From Syntrophaceae bacterium (GTDB lineage: Bacteria > Desulfobacterota > Syntrophia > Syntrophales > UBA2185), in the NCBI GenBank assembly GCA_017885225.1, contig JAFNGM010000144.1, forward strand, positions 8,916 to 15,082: a stretch of DNA of 6,167 bases. The letters are read 5' to 3'. Below are positions 1-4,657 of this stretch, piece by piece. Numbering within the stretch: position 1 is the first letter of the stretch; the number at the start of each line of letters is the position of its first letter. The position numbers and the translations under genes are program-made. Under the pieces are notes generated by a model. The model saw only the letters and a program-made list of their open reading frames with translations, made no database searches and had not been told where the DNA came from.

Positions 1-596
1 TCCCGCGTGCTGTTACTGGTGAGAAACACAAAAGGTTGTGACGTCGCCTCTATGGTGCCGATCTCAGGGATGGATACTTGAAAATCGGACAGAATCTCCA
101 GGAGAAAAGCCTCGAACTCATCATCTGATTTGTCCACTTCATCAACCAGGAGGACTGCGCCGTCCTTTTCCTGGATGGCCTTGAGGAGCGGCCTCGGTTC
201 AAGGAACTGGGGGGAAAAAAAAATATCATCGTACTGGTGAAGTTTCTCAATGGATTCGGCAAGATTCGTCTCCCCCTCGATGATCCGGTTGAGCTTGTCT
301 TTCAAAAGCTGGGTGTAAAGGAGCTGTTTCCCGTATTTCCACTCATAAAGGGCTTTTGACTCATCGAGTCCTTCATAGCATTGGAGCCGGATCAGGGGAA
401 CGCCCATGAAAGAGGCTGTCGCCTTGGAAAGCTCGGTCTTGCCCACACCTGCGGGTCCCTCTACGAGTATGGGTTTCCCAAGGTGATACGCCAGGTACAC
501 CGTATGGGCGATCTGCGTGGTGGCAATGTAGCCAACATTTTTGAGGCCCAGGCGGACTCTTTCCACAGTAGAAAATATTTCAGTTACCATGCTCAT
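1..596 (-). CDS. MoxR/CoxD-type AAA+ ATPase (C-terminus beyond the window)
   Basis: Cytoplasmic AAA+ ATPase; 198 complete codons are visible and the frame runs off position 1. Seen: Walker A GPAGVGKT at residues 47-54, Walker B VLLVDEVD at 148-155, and a sensor-1-like TSN at 193-195. Between the Walkers are 'LQCYEGLDESKALYEW' (71-86) and, after Walker B, 'DEFEAFLLEILSDFQ' (158-172). From knowledge of the family, these segments are characteristic of the MoxR branch that includes CoxD, the ATPase used with the VWA protein CoxE to mature the metal centre of CO dehydrogenase. The ATG at 594-596 is chosen because AGGGA (604-608) lies 7 nt upstream; a second ATG at 588-590 is less well placed. The Shine-Dalgarno site overlaps the stop region of the marR gene 11 nt upstream, implying co-transcription and probably coupled translation. 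A T9-C6 run lies inside the gene (209-223). The exact target enzyme cannot be told from the window. Confidence 0.93.
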   Translation of the reverse strand, partial: MSMVTEIFSTVERVRLGLKNVGYIATTQIAHTVYLAYHLGKPILVEGPAGVGKTELSKATASFMGVPLIRLQCYEGLDESKALYEWKYGKQLLYTQLLKDKLNRIIEGETNLAESIEKLHQYDDIFFSPQFLEPRPLLKAIQEKDGAVLLVDEVDKSDDEFEAFLLEILSDFQVSIPEIGTIEATSQPFVFLTSNSTR

Positions 597-607
597 CGTG
601 ACATCCC

Positions 608-1051
608 TTATCCCTGTTGTGAATCTGAATTGAATTTCTGAAAAAAACTTTGCAGAACTTTCTTGAAAGATGCTAATTCTTCCGGGGTGAATCCATCCTT
701 TATTTCCCGGTTCACTTTCACGACAACGCTCCTTGCCTTTTTCATCTCCTGCAATCCCTCCGGGCTAACGTGTACATGTGAAGCCCGACGGTCATGCGGG
801 CTCGCATCCCGTCGCACAAGTCCCGCTTTCTCGAGGCGATCCACCAGACCGGTGATGGTGGAATTGTCTATGGAGAGGATCCGGCTCAGTTCACTCATGG
901 TTCTGCCGTCCTTTTCCGCAAGCAGGAACAGGATACCTGCTTGGGCCGATGTCACCCTTACATTTTCCCTCATCATGACATTGCCGAGGTGAGTCCGGAG
1001 TTTTTGCTGGGCGGTGAAGATGAGATAAATAAACCTGTCGTCGGGGGGCAT
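608..1051 (-). CDS. MarR-family winged-helix transcriptional regulator
   Basis: A 147-residue protein, the usual MarR length. An N-terminal dimerisation helix is followed by a winged helix-turn-helix at about residues 33-100. The recognition helix region is 'DNSTITGLVDRLEKAGLV' (62-79), and the wing carries the family-typical D87-R88-R89 followed by a beta strand 'SHVHVSPEG'. The C-terminal helices (about 101-140) complete the dimer interface. The start at 1051 is supported by GAGG at 1060-1063, 8 nt upstream. Family members are dimeric repressors (sometimes activators) released by small ligands, and they commonly control their own operon. Here the gene is first in a unit with the MoxR-like ATPase, and an imperfect palindrome overlaps the likely promoter, which fits autoregulation. 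The ligand is unknown. Confidence 0.95.
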   Translation of the reverse strand: MPPDDRFIYLIFTAQQKLRTHLGNVMMRENVRVTSAQAGILFLLAEKDGRTMSELSRILSIDNSTITGLVDRLEKAGLVRRDASPHDRRASHVHVSPEGLQEMKKARSVVVKVNREIKDGFTPEELASFKKVLQSFFQKFNSDSQQG

Positions 1052-1063
1052 CTAATTAACCTC

Positions 1064-1080
1064 GGCGGAATGAATCCGCC
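1064..1080 (-). promoter_or_regulatory. Hairpin next to the marR ribosome binding site
   Basis: GGCGGA (1064-1069) and TCCGCC (1075-1080) are perfect inverted repeats around a 5-nt loop, giving a GC-rich 6-bp stem in the marR leader. On the transcribed strand the stem ends directly at the GAGG Shine-Dalgarno site (1060-1063). It has no U tract, so it is not a terminator of the upstream deacetylase gene. It could tune marR translation or RNA stability, or be a second DNA operator. The repeat is seen directly; the role is inference. Confidence 0.5.
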
Positions 1081-1084
1081 TGCC

Positions 1085-1117
1085 TATTTATTTGGCATAC
1101 CAAACAATAAATGTCAA
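1085..1117 (-). promoter_or_regulatory. Probable marR-moxR promoter with overlapping MarR operator
   Basis: Reading the minus strand, a perfect -35 box TTGACA lies at 1112-1117. At 16-18 nt spacing only weak AT-rich -10 candidates follow (around 1088-1094, e.g. CAAATA or AAATAA). An imperfect palindrome covers the spacer and -10 area: core TTTGG (1091-1095), 4-nt centre, CCAAA (1100-1104). Extending to 1085-1110, 8 of 11 arm positions are complementary. MarR dimers usually bind palindromes of about 16-20 bp that overlap promoters, so this is the best candidate autoregulatory operator. It implies marR-moxR need not depend on transcription from the deacetylase gene. Confidence 0.5.
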
Positions 1118-1146
1118 ACAAAAATCTTTTTCCCGCCCTTCATGTA

Positions 1147-2934
1147 TTACACTGGCTGCGGTGTGAGTCTGTGGATGGGGAGAACCTGTTTTTCAAGGTA
1201 TGTCATGACGCGGCGGGCTTCAGCGCGGGCCTCCGCAATTCGTGTGGGGGAGATAAAGGGATGCGTATCCCTAAGGGAAGAGCCTTCGATAGCCGCGGCG
1301 GCCCTGCCGCCCATCTGGCCGAAGTAGTCGCTGTCCGGTTCGGCGTCGTGGAGCACGGCCCAGGCGAGGGTCCAGTCACGGGCGATGTTGCGGGGATTGT
1401 AACCGCCCGCGCCGAGCATGAGCATCTTCGGCATGAGATTTCGCATCTCATTGATGACTTCGGTGAAGATATTGTTGGTGAGGGACAGATGCGACATGGA
1501 ATCGTTGTACATTGCATCAACACCGGCTGCGAGAACGCAAATGTCCGGTTTGTACGCGCGGGCAATGGGCGATACGATGCGGTGGAAAACTTCACGATAG
1601 ATCTGGTCCTCTGTACCGGGGGCAAGGGGAATGTTGATATTGTAGCCGACGCCTTCGCCTTCACCGAGTTCGTTTTCAAATCCTGAATTCCAGGGGAAGA
1701 GTGTGCGTGCTGATTCGTGGAGGGAAATGGTGAGGACACGGGGTTCGCTGTAAAAAGCGAACTGAACGCCGTCCCCGTGGTGGGCATCCATGTCGAAATA
1801 GAGGACACGGCATCCCTCCTGGAGTAGATACCTGATGGCGATGACAATATCATTAAGATAGCAGAAGCCGGCGGCGTAGTTGGGACCGGCGTGATGGAAG
1901 CCGCCTGTGGGACTGAAGACAAGCTCGACATGCGGCTGTGAGATCAACAGGTCGGCGCCCATGACGGATGCACCGACAGCCAGCATTGAATATTCAAGCA
2001 CGCCATGGGCAACGGGATTGTCGCCTGTGCCGATGCCGTAGGAAAGCATGCGGGGATTGAACACACCACGGGAAGCCATCACAAGGTAATGATAGTAATG
2101 GATATCGTGAAAGACGAGCACGGAGTTTTCATCAATGGGTACAGGCTCCATAATCTGTGCGCCCGGCAGGCGGAGGAGGTCGTGTCGTGCGCACATGTCG
2201 AGGAAGAGGCGGGAGCGGGCAGTGATGAAGGGGTGGTCTTTGCTGATGGTGAATTCCTCGAATAGGGGCGAATAGATTATGACGGAGCGGGTGTCGGGGA
2301 GGACACTTTGGCCGGCGAGGTAATCGGGTGCCGTGATGCGTCCCGTTGACGGCACGACAGGCGTAATTATTTCTGAGAGTTCCGGCGTTTCGGACGCCTT
2401 CGCCAGGTCGAGTTCCAGCTCGAGCTCATTGACCTCGCGGCGGACCTCCCGGAATCCGACCTTGTGATACATGCGGAGGGTACGCGCGTTGTTGCGGCTT
2501 TCGAATACCCAGACTTTTTTGTATCCTAAACGTTTGGCAGCAGCGAAAAGCAGGTAGGCGACTATATTTCCGATGCCGCGGTTCTGGGTCTGGTTGTGAA
2601 CAAAAAGGGTGAACTCGACACTCTTAAGGCCGGGCATGGGATAGAGCATGCCGTGGGCGATCAGGGCATCTCCCAATTCTGCCTTCAGGTTCATCGCGGT
2701 ATGGAGGGAACTGCGAATCCATTCGATGCGGGTATTGTGGTCAACAGGAGGAAGACCCTGGATAGCCGCTTTGGGCTCGTACGTGTCGTACATCCGCGTC
2801 AGGGCGTCGAGATCGGCTTCCTCGCAGGGCGAAACACGAATGACTTCCTTCTTCTTGTCGAGGGCCGAATATGGCCATAGGTCGAGTTTTGCAAATTGTT
2901 GACGGATGTCCAGAGAGTCCACCGATTTCCCCAT
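1147..2934 (-). CDS. GNAT acetyltransferase / class-I-like histone deacetylase (AcuC-type) fusion
   Basis: A 595-residue cytoplasmic fusion. Residues about 30-175 form a GNAT domain: acetyl-CoA motif Q-N-R-G-I-G at 117-122 and the C-terminal 'RMYHKVGF' at 154-161. Residues about 215-560 form a zinc-dependent deacetylase of the AcuC/class I HDAC type: 'GGFHHAGPNYAAGFCYLND' with His347-His348, 'DMDAHHGDG' with zinc ligands Asp383 and His385, Asp473 in 'AAGVDAMYND' as third ligand, and the transition-state Tyr512 in 'GAGGYNP'. All key HDAC residues are present, so the domain looks active. The start at 2934 has GAGG (2941-2944) 6 nt upstream; a longer frame to 3060 would overlap the divergent permease gene and lacks support. 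Known parallel: Bacillus AcuA (GNAT) and AcuC (deacetylase) act on acetyl-CoA synthetase; a joint role here is inference. Substrate unknown; small-molecule deacetylation is possible. Confidence 0.92.
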   Translation of the reverse strand: MGKSVDSLDIRQQFAKLDLWPYSALDKKKEVIRVSPCEEADLDALTRMYDTYEPKAAIQGLPPVDHNTRIEWIRSSLHTAMNLKAELGDALIAHGMLYPMPGLKSVEFTLFVHNQTQNRGIGNIVAYLLFAAAKRLGYKKVWVFESRNNARTLRMYHKVGFREVRREVNELELELDLAKASETPELSEIITPVVPSTGRITAPDYLAGQSVLPDTRSVIIYSPLFEEFTISKDHPFITARSRLFLDMCARHDLLRLPGAQIMEPVPIDENSVLVFHDIHYYHYLVMASRGVFNPRMLSYGIGTGDNPVAHGVLEYSMLAVGASVMGADLLISQPHVELVFSPTGGFHHAGPNYAAGFCYLNDIVIAIRYLLQEGCRVLYFDMDAHHGDGVQFAFYSEPRVLTISLHESARTLFPWNSGFENELGEGEGVGYNINIPLAPGTEDQIYREVFHRIVSPIARAYKPDICVLAAGVDAMYNDSMSHLSLTNNIFTEVINEMRNLMPKMLMLGAGGYNPRNIARDWTLAWAVLHDAEPDSDYFGQMGGRAAAAIEGSSLRDTHPFISPTRIAEARAEARRVMTYLEKQVLPIHRLTPQPV

Positions 2935-3025
2935 CTTTAGCCTCGCCTTGTGGACGTGAAACTTCACTACATAATCACTAAAGCTTGCAAGAATTCTCTT
3001 CCTGCAATGCGAAGTATAGGGTAAT
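2935..3025. promoter_or_regulatory. Divergent intergenic region between the GNAT-HDAC and TauE-family genes
   Basis: This 91-nt region must hold the start signals of both divergent genes. Visible elements are a perfect short inverted repeat GTGAA-AC-TTCAC (2956-2967), and the hexamer TCACTA repeated at 2964-2969 and 2975-2980, 11 bp apart, which is one DNA turn and therefore the same face. A possible rightward promoter is TTGTGG (2948-2953), 16 nt, CATAAT (2970-2975); its -10 lies between and overlaps the repeats. No convincing leftward promoter stands out. The repeats are candidate regulator sites affecting both genes; this is inference. Confidence 0.35.
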
Positions 3026-3775
3026 ATGTCCGTGCAAGTCAATAGTATTTGGTCATACATGGAAATCTATCTATTCATTAGTATTATCGCTTTTTGCGCC
3101 GGATTCATTCAAGGGCTCTCCGGGTTCGGCTCGGTCCTTCTGTCACTGCCGCTCCTGGCGCTTTTCCTGGAAGTGAAAACTGCCATTCCACTCGTGGCGC
3201 TCTTCGGAGTCGCGCTGACTGCATTTCTCCTGCTACAGCTTCGAAGATACTGGGAGTGGAAAAAGATTTATCCCCTCTGCCTCGGGGCTCTCCCGGGCGT
3301 TCCGCTGGGAGTGTGGTTTCTGAATCGCACGGAGGCGCAATTTATTCAGTGGTCAGTTGGCGCAGTTCTTGTAGTGTTTGCTCTCTACAGCTTATTGTCA
3401 AAACCTTCGTTCCGGGCTACGAAAACCGGGTGGGCGTATGCATCAGGGTTTATCGCGGGATGTCTTGGCGGCGCCATCAGTGCCGCGGGTCCCCCTGTGA
3501 TCGTCTACACATCACTCCAATCCTGGAGCAAGGATCAGATCAAAGTCACCCTTCAAGGATTCTTTATTATCTCCGGAATCGTTGTTGTTATTTTCCAGAC
3601 GATAGGAGGACTTGTGACGGAAAGGGTCTTGTGGTATTTTTTCGCAGCCCTCCCCATGCTGCTCGGTGGAACCTGGGTTGGATCACTCCTCTATGGAAGA
3701 ATGCGGGAGGAAACGTATCGAAAAATCCTATTGATCTTTATGGGACTTCTTGGTTTGTTCATGATTCTGAAATAA
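3026..3775 (+). CDS. TauE/SafE-family membrane permease
   Basis: A 249-residue, strongly hydrophobic inner-membrane protein with seven to eight predicted transmembrane segments (about 13-33, 35-50, 52-72, 82-98, 108-124, 136-160, 176-196, 201-222, 233-248). It has the family's internal duplication, with each half carrying a Gly-rich motif: 'GFIQGLSGFG' at 26-35 and 'GFIAGCLGGAISAAGPP' at 141-157. TauE/SafE members (formerly DUF81) move small anions such as sulfite, sulfoacetate or other organic acids, mostly outward; the substrate here cannot be assigned. The start at 3026 has AGGG 4 nt upstream, which is a short spacing; Met12 at 3059 (MEIYLF...) is a plausible alternative and matches the usual family N-terminus better. 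It is divergent from the GNAT-HDAC gene and lies upstream of the paralogous GNAT, but a promoter between it and the GNAT suggests separate expression. Confidence 0.9.
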   Translation: MSVQVNSIWSYMEIYLFISIIAFCAGFIQGLSGFGSVLLSLPLLALFLEVKTAIPLVALFGVALTAFLLLQLRRYWEWKKIYPLCLGALPGVPLGVWFLNRTEAQFIQWSVGAVLVVFALYSLLSKPSFRATKTGWAYASGFIAGCLGGAISAAGPPVIVYTSLQSWSKDQIKVTLQGFFIISGIVVVIFQTIGGLVTERVLWYFFAALPMLLGGTWVGSLLYGRMREETYRKILLIFMGLLGLFMILK

Positions 3776-3832
3776 CAGCCTCTTGTACGGCCAATTATCC
3801 TGAACATATCTTTTATTGCTGCCTGTTGATCC

Positions 3833-3861
3833 TTGACACCTCACGCAATCCGTACTATTCT
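3833..3861 (+). promoter_or_regulatory. Sigma70-type promoter upstream of the stand-alone GNAT gene
   Basis: A perfect -35 box TTGACA (3833-3838), an ideal 17-nt spacer, and a -10 box TATTCT (3856-3861; four of six match TATAAT). Transcription would start near 3868, giving a leader of about 150 nt before the GNAT start at 4017. It is the best promoter match in the window. The non-coding stretch 3776-4016 otherwise holds only the hairpins and tiny frames described separately, with no clear terminator for the permease gene. Confidence 0.65.
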
Positions 3862-3905
3862 CCGCACCACAATCACTATTCATGATTGAGTTGTCTTTCT
3901 CTTCG

Positions 3906-3947
3906 AGTTTGGGAAAATCACCATGAGAGGAACCGCTTCCTCAAACT
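3906..3947 (+). promoter_or_regulatory. Foldable segment in the GNAT leader
   Basis: GAGGAA (3927-3932) and TTCCTC (3937-3942) form a perfect 6-bp stem with a CCGC loop. An outer pairing AGTTTG (3906-3911) with CAAACT (3942-3947) can enclose it, sharing only C3942, so the RNA could form a nested or alternative fold. No U tract follows, so it is not an intrinsic terminator. It lies about 40 nt after the predicted transcription start. It matches no riboswitch class I can name. Confidence 0.4.
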
Positions 3948-3975
3948 GAGCCGCGGTGTATGCACATGCGTGGCT

Positions 3976-4003
3976 TAAAAATCTGGAAGATGGGGGATTT
4001 TTA
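3976..4003 (+). promoter_or_regulatory. Inverted repeat just upstream of the GNAT start
   Basis: TAAAAATC (3976-3983) and GATTTTTA (3996-4003) are perfect 8-bp complements around a 12-nt loop that contains a GGAAGATGGGG purine stretch (3985-3995). The G-rich run (3992-3996) is the only Shine-Dalgarno-like sequence near the GNAT start but lies about 20 nt from the ATG at 4017, and it would sit in the loop and stem. Folding could therefore affect ribosome access. It could also act as a weak terminator-like stem. The repeat is seen; the function is inference. Confidence 0.35.
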
Positions 4004-4016
4004 TATTTAATTCTTT

Positions 4017-4505
4017 ATGAAGCAGGAGCGTATCACCAGAACCGACAAAACCGGACACTCCTTTGACATGGGTATAAGTTGCCTGGAAGATGTGCCACCT
4101 CTCTTGGAAATGTACCGCACATTCTCTCCGAGACCCGCCTCTCAGGGGCTCCCGCCGGAAGATTCCGAAACGTGTCATAACTGGGTAAGGAATCTATTTA
4201 CCATAGGCGATAATCTTCTCGCCTGGAGAGGCGGCAGCGTTATTGCCCACGCTGCGCTGGTTCCTGATACAAATTGCAAGTCCGGTGAATTTGTCATATT
4301 CGTTGATAAAAAAGAAAGAAATCTTGGAATCGGCACACATCTGACGCGCTTCACTCTGGAGAGATACAGACAGCGGGGTTTTGACTCAATCTGGCTGACG
4401 GTAAACGTCACAAATTATGTCGCGGTGAGACTTTACCGGAAGGTTGGGTTCATATACTGTGATACGGAATGCTATGAAAGGACGATGATTATTAAATTAA
4501 CATAG
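4017..4505 (+). CDS. Stand-alone GNAT N-acetyltransferase, paralogue of the GNAT domain in the fusion
   Basis: A 162-residue single-domain cytoplasmic GNAT that transfers an acyl group from acyl-CoA to an amine. The acetyl-CoA (motif A) signature R-N-L-G-I-G is at 101-106 following strand 'GEFVIFVD', and the C-terminal 'RLYRKVGF' at 138-145 is typical of the fold. The N-terminal part (31-60) matches the GNAT domain of the HDAC fusion: both have M-Y-x-T, a Pro three residues later, then QGLPP, an Asp two residues on, and a downstream Trp-[IV]-Arg. Over the 18 residues from M32 to D49, 11 are identical. It is therefore a paralogue and probably recognises a related acceptor. The ATG at 4017 is the first possible start after an in-frame stop at 4008-4010, yet it has no properly spaced Shine-Dalgarno site; Met18 at 4068 has none either. 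Substrate unknown. Confidence 0.9.
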   Translation: MKQERITRTDKTGHSFDMGISCLEDVPPLLEMYRTFSPRPASQGLPPEDSETCHNWVRNLFTIGDNLLAWRGGSVIAHAALVPDTNCKSGEFVIFVDKKERNLGIGTHLTRFTLERYRQRGFDSIWLTVNVTNYVAVRLYRKVGFIYCDTECYERTMIIKLT

Positions 4506-4657
4506 CTTTTCTAAGGGCGATGTAGGAAATATAACCACAAAACAAAAAATATTTTGCTTAATAGGATTGGAACGGCAGGACATTTTCTGTTAAGTATAAA
4601 CAAGTATCTTCTGAATAGTTTTTCAACGCGGATCAACTGAGGGCCAGAGGAAAAAAT
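4506..4657 (+). promoter_or_regulatory. AT-rich gap upstream of the secreted-protein gene, with its ribosome binding site
   Basis: This 152-nt stretch holds no gene I can support. AGAGGA (4646-4651), 6 nt before the ATG at 4658, is a strong Shine-Dalgarno site and fixes the start of the downstream gene. A promoter is likely here, but only weak boxes are visible, such as TTGGAA (4565-4570) with TAAGTA or TATAAA further on at non-ideal spacing. A short AT-only stem, CAAAA/TTTTG at 4543-4556, is too weak to call a terminator. Confidence 0.4.

Noticed and set aside
794..1327. Plus-strand open frame of 177 codons
   Set aside because: It is antisense to marR and the deacetylase 3' end and crosses the promoter region; it has no domain and no ribosome site.
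1111..1686. Plus-strand open frame of 191 codons
   Set aside because: It lies antisense to the deacetylase catalytic core, has no recognisable domain, and is a by-product of the GC-rich coding strand.
1203..1931. Second minus-strand open frame of 242 codons
   Set aside because: It is in another frame of the same strand as the deacetylase gene; its Ser/Pro/Thr-rich low-complexity translation is typical of a shadow frame.
2935..3060. N-terminal extension of the GNAT-HDAC protein to an ATG at 3060
   Set aside because: It would overlap the divergent permease gene and remove the space for both promoters, its residues do not look like part of the GNAT domain, and the ATG at 2934 has a well-placed GAGG.
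3094..3885. Plus-strand open frame of 263 codons overlapping the permease gene
   Set aside because: The overlapping frame at 3026-3775 gives a clear TauE/SafE membrane protein, while this one gives an Arg/Ser-rich sequence without a domain.
3882..3949. Two tiny overlapping frames as real leader peptide genes
   Set aside because: Neither is confirmed by codon pattern and the first lacks a Shine-Dalgarno site; they are kept only as part of the leader finding.
4543..4556. AT-only stem CAAAA/TTTTG as a terminator of the GNAT gene
   Set aside because: Five A-T/C-G pairs without a GC-rich stem or following U tract are too weak.
4564..4590. Possible sigma54 promoter around TTGGAACGGCAGG
   Set aside because: The GG and GC dinucleotides are not at the required -24/-12 spacing.
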